This document shows, piece by piece, positions 1 through 8,597 of a stretch of 64,000 nt of DNA (position 1 is its first letter; each line of letters opens with the position of its first letter). Below the pieces are notes generated by a model. That model was not told the DNA's origin and made no database searches. It saw only the letters and a program-made list of their open reading frames with translations. Origin of the DNA: RGIG6353 sp045660745 (GTDB taxonomy: Bacteria; Bacillota; Clostridia; Oscillospirales; SIG627); NCBI GenBank assembly GCA_045660745.1, contig JAZREJ010000041.1:1-64000 (forward strand), in the 5' to 3' direction. The position numbers and the translations under genes are program-made.

Positions 1-2581
1 TGTCGAGAACGCCTGTGAATGAGACTTCCTCAACGGTCTGTTCCATGTTGTGGAAAAGGAGCGCCTTGCCTGTTTCGGGGTCGTATTCAACGTACTCGCC
101 GCCCTTCATCTCACAGTTGAATGTGATGGTGGAGTCACCTACCTTGATTGTGGGATTCTTGATGGGAGAGGGCGCTTGAGGATAACAGATGAGGTCTTCA
201 AATTCTGCCTTGTTTGCAGTGTCTCCTATAAGACGGACGGCAGTCTGCTTTAGAGTAGTGAAATATGGACAGAAGCGGTATGTGTCGTAGGATGAGTAAT
301 CGGTGGATATTCCCTTAAAGGGATACTTTTCAAGGTCATAATCAGCGTTGTCCATATCAATGAATAGGAAGTCGCGCCATCCCTCAAAATTGAGGTCGAT
401 GAAGTGGTCGATTCGTCCGCCAAGCTCACCCTGAACACCTCCTGAAATTGAGATGAGTGCCGCGTCGCCGTCGCATCCCGTACCCTTGACACGGATGGTC
501 ATAGCCTCACGCATGTCAATGTCGGAGAGCTCCGTGGGAACAACAAGCTTTTCTTCTACTGTGGGCTTGCCGTCCGTAAGCTTTGAGAGGAGCATCGGCT
601 CCTCGAAGAGAGTGGAGAATCGGGATTCGATTCGGATAAAGGGCATCTGGCGCTTGTAGGGATTCTTGCCACGGAAGGCGAGAGAAGGCTCACTCTTGAC
701 ATTACCGAGATTGGCTTTTTCGTAGTACATTTGCTGTACCGCGTATTCATTACCTCTCTCAACTACACGCCACTCGCCGTCATCACGGAGACGCTCGATG
801 ATCTCAGGCTTGAAGTAGTGACTCTTGCGAAGCTTGGTATAGTGGTCGTTGTAATATCTGAGATTGCTGTAATAGTAAGGATTGTTGTTTATGGCGTCAA
901 CAGGGAGGGGATGGTAAACCATCGTCATATCGTAGCCGAGAGCAAATTTTCCGAGATAGTCCATGTCATCGTGGAAAAGAGTCTTGTAGTTGGTGTTTTT
1001 CATCTCTCCCCAATAGTGCTCGTCGGTGAAGAAGCAGAACCATCCGAGGGTTGCTGTCATACCGCTCTTCATATTCCTGATGTTTGCTGTAGCGTGGTTT
1101 TTAATGTGCTTCTTAATTGAGAAGTTTGCGTAGTCCCAGGATCCGCTGCGTCCTCTGTAGTTCCATTCGGAGGGAGCGCCGGAGGATGTTTCAATGAGAG
1201 GTGTCCGCTCACATTGGGAGAGCACGCGATGAATGAATTTTTGGTGATAGTACCATGCGTCGCGTCTGTCGGGAAGATGGCGTCCGATACCGTCGATGGC
1301 ATCAAAATAGAGCATATCAAAGCCGCCTTCGTTGTAGGTCTTGGCAATGTTATCGGCAATGTGGTAGAAAAGCTCGCTGCCGAGAACGGGAGTGAACTGT
1401 GCGAATACACCGTCAAGCTTTCTCATAACAGAGCCTTTTTTGTGGGGAACAGCCTTTGTTCCGCACAATCCTCTTACACATTCGGTAAGTCCTTCCTTGG
1501 CGGCGACGTTTACCTTGATTATTTCCTCGTCAAGAAGAACGTAGCTCATATTGGTGTAAAGGAAACCGTATTTTGTGTCGAATGCGGAAGCGTCCTCTAC
1601 AGTGGGGATGGATACAGTCTCACCGTCAATGGCATCTGCAAGAGTGTAGGATTCCTTCATTTTGAGCTGCTTCTGCCAGTAGGGATTTGAAAGAATGCTG
1701 TGTGCGAAGGGGGAGATGTAGTAAGCGTAGTTGTGAACGGCAGTTATGAGTCCCGCTTCGGCAATTTTTTTGCCTGCGGTCTCGCGGTATTCCTGAACCG
1801 TACCGTTTTCTGTATGTACGAAGCGGAAGTCGCCCTGAACGAAGGTGCGGTTGTATATCTGATGTATGTCGTACTGGTCTACTAAAAATTCTTTTGAAAG
1901 TCTGAGACTTTCGTCAAGCTTTTCGGGGTCAAGGTCGGTGATGATAGCGTAATCACCGAAGTTTTGCGACCAGTCTCTTGCGTAAGGACCACCTGCCTTG
2001 GAGGTGAGACCGACCTTGGGGTCTATGGCATCAACAAGTGACTTAAGGTGGTTTATCGCATCCTCCTTCTTGGAAAAGGCGAATCCAAGCTTTGCCCCCT
2101 TAACTCCTTCGGGAAAATATGTGTAAGCGGTGGCGTAAACATCAGGTGCGGGGTCGCGGTAACCCTTGTCAACAGGCTTTGTCCAGGCACTCATGCCGAC
2201 ACCGTTTAAAACGTATCCGCAGTTTTCGGTAAGAGTCGTGTTGATGTTTGCAAAGTGTACAGCTCGAACACTTGTATCAAGATCAGAGACCACTTCAAAT
2301 GTGAAAAAGTCATCAAGACACTCGATGACAGCGTGAAGCTCCATGCCGTTTTCAAAGGTAAACTTTATTTTGCCGTCAGTAAGCTTAGCAGATGTTGGCG
2401 GAATGACACTTTCGTCAAGGGCTTCAAGATATACGAAATATGGAACCTTTGCGGGGGCGCATATTTCTTCGTTTGTGTAGCGGTTTATAACACTTGTGAC
2501 AGTTGCACTCTTTGTGTCAAGAGTAAAGCGTGCGTGATCGTTTTCAAATATTATACAGTTTGTACTTTCTCCGATTGCCAT
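1..2581 (-). CDS. Large glycoside-hydrolase-like protein, partial (C-terminus beyond window)
   Basis: An open frame runs leftward off the window edge, at least 860 residues. The ATG at 2581 follows a good AAAGGAG site near 2592-2598. There is no signal peptide, so it is probably cytoplasmic. The N-terminal 200 residues look like a beta-sandwich, as in many glycosidases. The middle has a TIM-barrel-like stretch with LYFDAIDG around residues 420-430 and an ETSSGAPSEW segment soon after, which could carry an acidic catalytic pair. I cannot assign a GH family. It is divergent from an organophosphate-type transporter, so the two may serve one substrate. Glycosidase function is inferred from fold-like patterns, not from a recognised signature. 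Confidence 0.6.
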   Translation of the reverse strand, partial: MAIGESTNCIIFENDHARFTLDTKSATVTSVINRYTNEEICAPAKVPYFVYLEALDESVIPPTSAKLTDGKIKFTFENGMELHAVIECLDDFFTFEVVSDLDTSVRAVHFANINTTLTENCGYVLNGVGMSAWTKPVDKGYRDPAPDVYATAYTYFPEGVKGAKLGFAFSKKEDAINHLKSLVDAIDPKVGLTSKAGGPYARDWSQNFGDYAIITDLDPEKLDESLRLSKEFLVDQYDIHQIYNRTFVQGDFRFVHTENGTVQEYRETAGKKIAEAGLITAVHNYAYYISPFAHSILSNPYWQKQLKMKESYTLADAIDGETVSIPTVEDASAFDTKYGFLYTNMSYVLLDEEIIKVNVAAKEGLTECVRGLCGTKAVPHKKGSVMRKLDGVFAQFTPVLGSELFYHIADNIAKTYNEGGFDMLYFDAIDGIGRHLPDRRDAWYYHQKFIHRVLSQCERTPLIETSSGAPSEWNYRGRSGSWDYANFSIKKHIKNHATANIRNMKSGMTATLGWFCFFTDEHYWGEMKNTNYKTLFHDDMDYLGKFALGYDMTMVYHPLPVDAINNNPYYYSNLRYYNDHYTKLRKSHYFKPEIIERLRDDGEWRVVERGNEYAVQQMYYEKANLGNVKSEPSLAFRGKNPYKRQMPFIRIESRFSTLFEEPMLLSKLTDGKPTVEEKLVVPTELSDIDMREAMTIRVKGTGCDGDAALISISGGVQGELGGRIDHFIDLNFEGWRDFLFIDMDNADYDLEKYPFKGISTDYSSYDTYRFCPYFTTLKQTAVRLIGDTANKAEFEDLICYPQAPSPIKNPTIKVGDSTITFNCEMKGGEYVEYDPETGKALLFHNMEQTVEEVSFTGVLD

Positions 2582-2639
2582 AACAGTATTTCTCCTTTAA
2601 TTTTTTTCAGAACGTAAGCTGTCCTGTTCCCTTATAACA

Positions 2640-2668
2640 AGTATAAAGCAAAAGTTATTATTTGTCTA
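2640..2668 (-). promoter_or_regulatory. Promoter for the leftward glycosidase-like gene
   Basis: Read on the minus strand: -35 TAGACA (2663-2668), a 17 bp spacer and -10 TATACT (2640-2645). It lies about 60 bases upstream of the ATG at 2581. Confidence 0.6.
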
Positions 2669-2715
2669 TATCTTTTAGTGTTTTTTTATGTGGTTTTGTG
2701 CTGTCCGTACAATTT

Positions 2716-2753
2716 GAGGCACAACATTCATCGAAACGGTGAAGCCTCTTTTT
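2716..2753 (+). terminator. Terminator-like hairpin in the divergent intergenic region
   Basis: GAGGC (2716-2720) pairs with GCCTC (2744-2748), and the inner TTCATCG/CGGTGAA pair around an AAA loop. A run of five T follows. No rightward gene is visible before it, so its target is unknown; see findings. Confidence 0.45.
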
Positions 2754-2780
2754 GTTAGACTTTAAAAATTTTATTTGTTA

Positions 2781-2809
2781 TTTACTTTTGCATTTTGTTG
2801 TGCTATAAT
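2781..2809 (+). promoter_or_regulatory. Promoter for the organophosphate-type MFS transporter
   Basis: -35 TTTACT (2781-2786), 17 bp spacer, -10 TATAAT (2804-2809), just upstream of the gene at 2841. Confidence 0.65.
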
Positions 2810-2840
2810 AAGTGTAAGTTAAGAAAAAGAGGTATTCGGG

Positions 2841-4130
2841 ATGTTAAAAGAAAAGACAGTATCCGTATCTGATGAAAAAAAAGAGAGATTTAAAAAATAT
2901 GCCTGGCTCGTGCTTTTGAGCTTTGGCTTTATGTACTTGTTCTTCTACAACGGCAGACAGAACATAAATCTTGTTCTGACTCCGATGGCTGAGGATTTCG
3001 GTACAACCTCAACGGCTCTCGGTGCGGTTTCCTCGGCGCTCTTCTGGTGCTATGCCTTCGGGCAGCTTATAAACGGCAGACTTGGTGCCTTTTTCGGCTA
3101 TAAGCGCTTTATGATAATTGGCGTTATCGGCAGTGCAATTATCAACGTACTTATTTCTTTTCAGCAAAGCCTTACCGTTATCACGATACTCTGGGGACTT
3201 AACGGTTTTTTCCAGTCTATGGTGTGGTCAAACGGACTTGGCGTTGTGAACAAGTGGTGGCCCGTTAAAAAGCGAGGCTTTGCCACAGGCTTTGCGACCT
3301 TCTTCTCGGGCATGGCACAGGTCACGACCTATCTGTCGGTGCTCCTTTGTATGCACTTGAATCCCGAGTGGTCATGGCGCGCCGCCTTCCGTTATCCAAT
3401 GATACCTCTTGTGCTTTCTCTTGTTGCGTTTATTCTTTTCTTTAAGAATTCACCGAGTGATGCGGGACTTCCCGAGCTTGATGAGGATAACGACGCTTCA
3501 AATGACGAGCTTGAAAGGACAATAAAGGGAAAAGGATATTTTTACCCGTATAAGCTTCTCTTTTCCGAGCCTAAGGTGATAGTCTTCTGTCTCATTTCTG
3601 CCATCGCGGGTATCGGTCGCTACGGACTTCTTACCTGGGTGCCTACGTATTTCACCGAGGCGCTCGGACTTACCATAAAGGACGGTATCTTCAGCTCGAT
3701 ACTGTTACCCTTCGGTCAGGCTTGTGCAATGTTTATTTTCCCGATAATCACCGATAAGCTCCTCAAGGGCAAAAGAGAGCCTATGCTTATCATTGCATCT
3801 CTTGTAACGTTCTTCGGAATGATAGTTTTCCCGTTTATTAAAAATCAGCTTGCCGCTTCCATAATGCTTTTTTTGCTTGGTGTGTTTGCTATGGTCACAG
3901 GCGTTATATGGACTATTGCGGGGGATATAGGAGGCAAAGCCTTGTCTTCAACTGTTGTCGGTATTTTTGACTGGGCGGTGTATATGGGCGCTGCGGTGCA
4001 GGCGGTGCTCTTCGGTGTTGTCAAGGATGCTTTCGGTTGGATGTCGATATTTGTAATAATAGGAGTGCTTTACGTTATATTGCTTGTACTCACCCTTATT
4101 GCACGCAAGATGAAAACAAAGAATATTTAA
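2841..4130 (+). CDS. MFS transporter, organophosphate:phosphate antiporter (GlpT/UhpT)-like
   Basis: A 429-residue integral membrane protein with about twelve hydrophobic segments, the normal length for the family. After a short charged N-terminus, the first membrane segment is followed by YNGRQNINLVLTPM, then NGRLGAFFGYKR in the first cytoplasmic loop and NGFFQSMVWSNGLGVVNKWW. This resembles the organophosphate:phosphate antiporter group (glycerol-3-phosphate and hexose-phosphate carriers). The start follows an AAGAGGT site. It is divergent from the glycosidase-like gene and ends at a strong terminator. Substrate unknown; sugar phosphates or other organic anions are possible. Confidence 0.85.
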   Translation: MLKEKTVSVSDEKKERFKKYAWLVLLSFGFMYLFFYNGRQNINLVLTPMAEDFGTTSTALGAVSSALFWCYAFGQLINGRLGAFFGYKRFMIIGVIGSAIINVLISFQQSLTVITILWGLNGFFQSMVWSNGLGVVNKWWPVKKRGFATGFATFFSGMAQVTTYLSVLLCMHLNPEWSWRAAFRYPMIPLVLSLVAFILFFKNSPSDAGLPELDEDNDASNDELERTIKGKGYFYPYKLLFSEPKVIVFCLISAIAGIGRYGLLTWVPTYFTEALGLTIKDGIFSSILLPFGQACAMFIFPIITDKLLKGKREPMLIIASLVTFFGMIVFPFIKNQLAASIMLFLLGVFAMVTGVIWTIAGDIGGKALSSTVVGIFDWAVYMGAAVQAVLFGVVKDAFGWMSIFVIIGVLYVILLVLTLIARKMKTKNI

Positions 4131-4137
4131 ACTTCAG

Positions 4138-4175
4138 AAAGCTACGGCATGGTGTTTCCTGCCGTAGCTTTTTGT
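4138..4175 (+). terminator. Rho-independent terminator
   Basis: AAGCTACGGCA and TGCCGTAGCTT form a stem of about 11 bp around a short loop, followed by T residues, right after the transporter stop. Confidence 0.85.
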
Positions 4176-4187
4176 ATAATATATACA

Positions 4188-4216
4188 TTTACTTTTATAA
4201 TGGGTTGTGATATAAT
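4188..4216 (+). promoter_or_regulatory. Promoter for the PHP/phosphoesterase pair
   Basis: -35 TTTACT (4188-4193), 17 bp spacer, -10 TATAAT (4211-4216). Both hexamers equal those of the promoter at 2781, and both spacers contain GTTGTG near the -10. Confidence 0.65.
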
Positions 4217-4245
4217 TGAGTCGTTAAATATTAAGGAAAGAAGTG

Positions 4246-4938
4246 ATGCTGATGTATAAGACAGAAACACATCTTCACACAAAACCGTTAAGCGGCTGTG
4301 CAAGGTTTTATCCTGAGGAAATGGTACGATTCTATCACGATGCGGGATATCATACAATTTTTGTATCCGACCATTTTTCTCCCTACCATTTCAGTCTTCT
4401 CCCTGACCTTTCTTGGGAGGAAAAGACGGGGGTTATGTACGACTCGTATCTTAAAGCCAAGGCGGAGGGCGAAAAATTCGGAATGAACGTTTTGCTTTCT
4501 CCCGAGCTTTCCCTTAACGGAAATCACTATTTGTTATATGGCGTGAGCCTTGAGTTTCTCAATTCTCGCAAGGACGTTTTTGAAATGTCCCTTGAAGAGT
4601 TCAGCGCTTTTGCTAAAGAATGGGGAATCACTATCATTCAGGCGCATCCCTACCGAGACGGAAAATGCACTCCTCAGCCCGAATTTGTCGATGGCTTTGA
4701 GGTTATTAACACAAATCCACGCCACGAGAATTTTGACGAAGACTCAATTTCCGTTGCGAAAAAATACAATAAGCTTATGTCTGCAGGCTCTGATGCACAT
4801 CGAACCGAGGACATAGCGGGAGCTGCAATGCTTTCGGAGTGCGAGATAAAAACGATTGACGAATATCTGTCTCTTTTGAAAAAAGGTGGCTTTAAAATCA
4901 TGAAACACGGTGAAATATATGATTTATCTTGTAAGTGA
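4246..4938 (+). CDS. PHP-domain metal-dependent phosphoesterase
   Basis: A 230-residue protein with PHP-fold motifs in order: THLH near residues 8-11, SDHFSP near 40, AHPYR near 130 and GSDAHRTED near 180. These supply the histidine and aspartate metal ligands typical of histidinol-phosphatase-like and nucleoside-phosphatase PHP enzymes. I take the ATG at 4246, five bases after AAGGAAAG; a GTG at 4243 and an ATG at 4252 are also in frame. The last 20 bases overlap the next gene, so translation is probably coupled. It likely hydrolyses a phosphate ester; substrate unknown. Confidence 0.8.
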   Translation: MLMYKTETHLHTKPLSGCARFYPEEMVRFYHDAGYHTIFVSDHFSPYHFSLLPDLSWEEKTGVMYDSYLKAKAEGEKFGMNVLLSPELSLNGNHYLLYGVSLEFLNSRKDVFEMSLEEFSAFAKEWGITIIQAHPYRDGKCTPQPEFVDGFEVINTNPRHENFDEDSISVAKKYNKLMSAGSDAHRTEDIAGAAMLSECEIKTIDEYLSLLKKGGFKIMKHGEIYDLSCK

Positions 4939-5563
4939 TCTTCATGGAGGACAGGACACTGACGGATTTTGTGAATATGTTTCAAGTTGCACCGAAAACG
5001 ATATTCTCATCATACTCGGAGACGTTGAGCTCGGATTTCAAAATACAGAGGAAGTGAAGCGTTTTACGGCATATTTTGAGTCGCTTACCTGTAATATTGC
5101 CTTTATTGACGGCAACCATGAAAACTTTGACTACCTGTATTCTTTTCCTGAAGAAGAATGGAACGGAGGCAGAGTTCACCGCATTTCGGATAATATAGTT
5201 CACTTGATGAGGGGCTACGTTTTTGAGATTCAAGGAAAGAGCTTTCTCACAATGGGAGGCTGTAAAAGCTCTCAGAAGTGGATAGACGCGGGACTTTGGT
5301 GGAAACAGGAGGTTCCCACGTCTGACGAGATAGAGCGAGCATACTGCTCACTTGCAAAGCACGAAGGCCGCGTTGATTACGTTCTGACTCACAAATATCC
5401 GCATGAGAAGCCTGTCAGCGCCGACCCGCTCACGCTTGAAGGCTTTTGGAACTACGTTGACGAAAACGTCGATTTTCACCATTGGTATGCGGGACATTGG
5501 CACAAAGAAATCTCCTTCGACGAAAAGCATACCGCAATTTTTGACAAGCTCATAAAACTATGA
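4919..5563 (+). CDS. Calcineurin-like metallophosphoesterase
   Basis: A cytoplasmic protein of about 214 residues with the family metal-binding order: SDLHGG at the N-terminus, LGDVELG near residue 40, DGNHEN near 65, LTHKYPHE near 160 and AGHWHKE near 190. Typical substrates are phosphomonoesters, phosphodiesters or dinucleotides. No clear ribosome binding site precedes either the ATG at 4919 or an in-frame GTG at 4910. The start lies inside the PHP gene, which points to translational coupling. Pairing two unrelated phosphoesterases in one transcript suggests successive action on one phosphorylated compound (inference). Confidence 0.85.
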   Translation: MIYLVSDLHGGQDTDGFCEYVSSCTENDILIILGDVELGFQNTEEVKRFTAYFESLTCNIAFIDGNHENFDYLYSFPEEEWNGGRVHRISDNIVHLMRGYVFEIQGKSFLTMGGCKSSQKWIDAGLWWKQEVPTSDEIERAYCSLAKHEGRVDYVLTHKYPHEKPVSADPLTLEGFWNYVDENVDFHHWYAGHWHKEISFDEKHTAIFDKLIKL

Positions 5564-5617
5564 AAAGGAGCTGTAGTCAACTCGATTCTAAAATCGTTTT
5601 GCTACAGCTCCTTTTTT
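5563..5617 (+). terminator. Rho-independent terminator
   Basis: AAAAGGAGCTGTAG (5563-5576) pairs with CTACAGCTCCTTTT (5602 onward), with a small inner CGAT/ATCG pairing and six T after the stem. It follows the phosphoesterase stop directly. Confidence 0.85.
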
Positions 5618-5789
5618 ACTCCTTGTAGTGCTTTGAGTACGAATAAATCTCATGTGGTCACTCAATCAGCTTCCCATTTTTATGTAATAATAACCTCAAA
5701 GCGATGGCGTGGAAGCCGTCGTCAAAGCAAAGGCTTGGATTTTAAAAACTTACTATCTTTAACTTTGAGAACATTGTATCATAAAAACT

Positions 5790-5841
5790 GCCCTGTTGCG
5801 ACAGGGCAACGGCTTGCGCCTTTCAAGGTCTTGCGACCTTG
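5790..5841. repeat. Three tandem short hairpins with TTGC-type loops, in a gene-free stretch
   Basis: The gap 5618-5890 has no convincing gene. It contains GCCCTGT-TGCG-ACAGGGC (5790-5807), GGC-TTGC-GCC (5811-5820) and CAAGGTC-TTGC-GACCTTG (5824-5841), three adjacent perfect small dyads. No function is assigned. Confidence 0.55.
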
Positions 5842-5888
5842 GTTTTATGGTATAGTATATTTTCTGTCCAAAAAAGAACTTAAAAACG

Positions 5889-5921
5889 AATAACCTCAGC
5901 TTTTTATCAAAGCTGAGGTTA
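5889..5921 (-). terminator. Terminator after tRNA-Val
   Basis: On the minus strand AACCTCAGCTTT pairs with AAAGCTGAGGTT around a short GATAA-type loop, and a T-rich tail follows. It lies directly downstream of the leftward tRNA. Confidence 0.8.
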
Positions 5922-5926
5922 TTATA

Positions 5927-6003
5927 TGGTGGAGACAGTAGAACTCGAATCTACGACCTCTTGCATGTCAAGCAAGCACTCTAACCAGCTGAGCTATGCC
6001 TCC
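5927..6003 (-). tRNA. tRNA-Val (anticodon GAC)
   Basis: A 77-base cloverleaf with encoded CCA. The acceptor stem pairs GGAGGCA with TGTCTCC (one G-T). The anticodon arm is CTTGC/GCAAG with loop TTGACAT, giving GAC. The T-arm is GTAGA/TCTAC around TTCGAAT. A promoter lies at 6021-6050 and a terminator follows. Confidence 0.95.
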
Positions 6004-6020
6004 GAATATTCCGTGCGGTT

Positions 6021-6050
6021 ATTTTACCACACGGATTGGGGGTTTGTCAA
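6021..6050 (-). promoter_or_regulatory. Promoter for tRNA-Val
   Basis: On the minus strand: -35 TTGACA (6045-6050), 18 bp spacer, -10 TAAAAT (6021-6026), 18 bases before the tRNA. Confidence 0.75.
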
Positions 6051-6084
6051 GTATAATTTATGAGAGTGACACGTTATGCGGAAA

Positions 6085-7311
6085 TTATGAGCGCAAAAGC
6101 ATTATGGCAAGGCGTTTTGCGTGCGAGAGAAGCTCACTGCATTCAACGTGCTCATTTGGCTGGTGGGGACCTCCGCCCTCACGACTTCCGGTGGGAACTC
6201 CGTAATTGAAAGAGTTTTTGGAACAGTACGCCATAAAAAGAGATAGATCTGACAGGCATTTTCCGTCGGTACGGCAAGTTTTACCTGTATCTTCCTCTAT
6301 TATCTCTTTAAGTAGCGACACTTCGCGTGAATCCTTTTGGGTCTCTCCGTAAATGAAGAATCTTGTGACAGGTTTAAAGCCTTCGGTCGTAAGTCCGAGG
6401 GACGAGAATTTATCCTTTAGCTTTTTGCAGATGTCGTCGAGCGTTCTTTGACACTCTTCGCGTGTCATATCAGTATAAATTCCGATATTAACACAGCTCT
6501 CGCGAACACCTCCCGTACCCGCTGTAACGCTTGAAAGTCTTACTGTGGTTTTTTCGCGTTTATTTAAAACTGCAAGCTCGTCGACCACAGCGCTCGCTCC
6601 CTCAAATTCGTTAAAGACTGAGGCAACAGTGCCGTCGTTGTTTGTGGCTTTAAGCACAAGCTTGAAGCATCCACCGCCGTACGCCTCAATCTCAAGACCG
6701 CTTGAATCAAGATTTATGCAGGCATCGCACGGATATTTGAGAGCAGTGGCAAGCGCACCGTTACCGCCTCCGCCTTCCTCGTCCGAATAAGAGGCAAGCA
6801 GAATATTCTTCTTAGGAATGATACCGAGGTCGCAAAATGCTTTCATAACAAACCACGAAACAGCAAGCCCCGATTTATCGTCTCCGGTTCCTCTGCCGTA
6901 TATCTTTCCTTCTTTGACCTCCCCTGAAAGAGGGGAAGCCGCGGTCCATTTTGACTCGTCTCCGATTCTTTCGGTGTCCATATGGGAAGCAAGCATTATG
7001 TTTTTTGTGCTGTCCGCACCTGCAAGGGTTGCAACGAGATTTTCTCTCACATCCGAGTTACGGCCTGCTAGAAAATCCCTGTGCTCGGAGAGTCCCGCGA
7101 CGCTCTCGGAGGCAAAGCGGTCGGTCACAAAGCCCGATTCAAGGCAGAGCCTTTCAAGATATTCCTGACCTGCGTTTTCGTTGCCTGTCTTTCGCTCGTT
7201 GACGGTGTTTATCTTTACAAGCTCTGAAAGGGTCTTGTAAAGTGCATCACAGTTTTTATTCATATAGTCAACGACTGCTTTTTCATTTTCACTTTGAAAT
7301 TTTATATTCAT
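6085..7311 (-). CDS. M20-family metallopeptidase (dipeptidase/deacylase-like)
   Basis: A 408-residue cytoplasmic enzyme with the M20 two-zinc order: ASHMDT (His about 110), GRGTGDDKSG (Asp about 144), SDEEGGGGNG (Glu 178/179 as general base), INLDSSG (Asp about 202) and GGPHQPNEHVE near the C-terminus. A lid domain separates the catalytic halves, as is usual. Such enzymes cut dipeptides or N-acyl amino acids. It starts 12 bases after the acyltransferase stop with AAGG before the ATG, so the two are one operon. Pairing with an acyltransferase suggests that an acylated compound is made and removed, or salvaged (inference). No terminator separates it from tRNA-Val. Confidence 0.88.
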   Translation of the reverse strand: MNIKFQSENEKAVVDYMNKNCDALYKTLSELVKINTVNERKTGNENAGQEYLERLCLESGFVTDRFASESVAGLSEHRDFLAGRNSDVRENLVATLAGADSTKNIMLASHMDTERIGDESKWTAASPLSGEVKEGKIYGRGTGDDKSGLAVSWFVMKAFCDLGIIPKKNILLASYSDEEGGGGNGALATALKYPCDACINLDSSGLEIEAYGGGCFKLVLKATNNDGTVASVFNEFEGASAVVDELAVLNKREKTTVRLSSVTAGTGGVRESCVNIGIYTDMTREECQRTLDDICKKLKDKFSSLGLTTEGFKPVTRFFIYGETQKDSREVSLLKEIIEEDTGKTCRTDGKCLSDLSLFMAYCSKNSFNYGVPTGSREGGGPHQPNEHVECSELLSHAKRLAIMLLRS

Positions 7312-7323
7312 AATTAAAACGCC

Positions 7324-8538
7324 TTATTTGATGAAAAAATATCCTGTCATTTCATATACAGCCTTGCCCGATTTGAAATGATTTTTAAGTATCTTTAAAA
7401 AGCTTGTGTCCTCGGGGAGCTTATCGTAATCCGGGTTTTGTTCAATCGTATGGAAAACAAACTGGAGAATATCGCGTCCTTCGCTCTTTGCCGCATGAGG
7501 CTTGAAGCGTTTGCAGAAGCTTACAAGGTTCGAGCTTTCCGGGAGAAGCGTGAAAAGCTGCGGATCGCACATCCAGGAATAGCAGTGGAATGTGTCGCAC
7601 ATCTCCTCGGGGAAATACTCTTTTATAAATTCAACAGCATAATTCAGAGATTCGTCAACAATATCCGGAGTGAATTTCTGTTTACCCGGAATGTGAATGG
7701 ATATTACCTTGTCGCCGTATTCCAGTTTTTTTGTCCACTCGTTTTTATCAAGCTCGATTTTTTCTGTTGAAACGTATCCGTTTTCAAGGAATGGGTATCC
7801 GATAAATTTGTCATCAGTCTCATCAACAAAAGCGCTGTATGAGCCTTCCTCATCTTCAAAATATTTTGAGCCGAGAGGGAAGCCACTCTTGTGAAGAACT
7901 ATATCGTGTGCAAGAGACACGGCATCACCTTTGGAGTTTACAAATATTTTCGCTTGTGCAGTCATTTCGGCACCGAGCTCAATGTTGAAGCGCTTCAGCG
8001 GAAGAAGCTTTCCGCTTGCAATCTTCTGTTGCCAGAGATAGTTGCAGTAGCCGTCCTCACCGTTATGAAGGCCTCTGTATGCCCTGTATCCGTTAACGTA
8101 ATAGCCGAGTAGCTTCTCTGTTATTTCTGCGGGAATGCCGCGGCTGTAGAATTTGTTATAAGTGTAGTCTATCATTGAGAAGGAGGCAAGGCCGATAAGC
8201 ATATTGTAGGCAAAGGGGTCCTCTCCTTCGGGTGCTACGGGCGGCTTGAAGTTTTCAATATCATTGTATATTACGTCATGGTCTGTCATGGCGTCGGATA
8301 TGAGAGCAAGAAGCATTTCAAGATTCTTATTTTCGGAAATGGAAACTGCCGCCCTTTTGAAAACGTCAAGGTACTCTCCGAGGACGTGATACTTTGCTTC
8401 GACACCGTCATAATATCCGGGGGTTGAGTAAAGGCAGCCCTCTGTTTCGTATTTGTGCATAGCACTGTCATATATTTCTCTCCAACGCTCGGGCCAGACA
8501 GTACATCCGCACATTTCCATAAGTTTGTCTATAGTCAT
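7324..8538 (-). CDS. Acyltransferase-domain protein (NAT_N/GNAT_C type)
   Basis: A 404-residue soluble protein. The C-terminal half contains SIHIPGKQKFTP and later CYSWMCDPQLFTLLP with SSNLVSFCKRF. This is the pattern I know from the GNAT-like C-terminal domain of acyltransferase-domain proteins, where HSW-x-x-DPQL is characteristic. The N-terminal half matches the helical partner domain in length and layout. The acyl donor and acceptor of this family are unknown to me. The ATG at 8538 follows GGAGG at eight bases. It is the first gene of an operon with the M20 peptidase. Confidence 0.7.
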   Translation of the reverse strand: MTIDKLMEMCGCTVWPERWREIYDSAMHKYETEGCLYSTPGYYDGVEAKYHVLGEYLDVFKRAAVSISENKNLEMLLALISDAMTDHDVIYNDIENFKPPVAPEGEDPFAYNMLIGLASFSMIDYTYNKFYSRGIPAEITEKLLGYYVNGYRAYRGLHNGEDGYCNYLWQQKIASGKLLPLKRFNIELGAEMTAQAKIFVNSKGDAVSLAHDIVLHKSGFPLGSKYFEDEEGSYSAFVDETDDKFIGYPFLENGYVSTEKIELDKNEWTKKLEYGDKVISIHIPGKQKFTPDIVDESLNYAVEFIKEYFPEEMCDTFHCYSWMCDPQLFTLLPESSNLVSFCKRFKPHAAKSEGRDILQFVFHTIEQNPDYDKLPEDTSFLKILKNHFKSGKAVYEMTGYFFIK

Positions 8539-8568
8539 ATTAAATACCTCCGCTTATTTCTTTCGCTC

Positions 8569-8597
8569 AGTATAGCATACGAAAAAACGCTTGTCAA
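8569..8597 (-). promoter_or_regulatory. Promoter for the acyltransferase-M20 operon
   Basis: On the minus strand: perfect -35 TTGACA (8592-8597), 17 bp spacer, -10 TATACT (8569-8574). The rest of the gap up to 8820 is A+T-rich and I see no gene in it. Confidence 0.8.

Noticed and set aside
731..2617. Several rightward open frames at 731-1120, 1214-1690 and 2255-2617
   Set aside because: They lie opposite one continuous 860-codon leftward frame with a good start and site.
5633..5893. Rightward open frame of 86 codons in the 5.6-5.9 kb gap
   Set aside because: It runs through the three-hairpin array and the tRNA terminator, with no ribosome binding site and an unlikely product.
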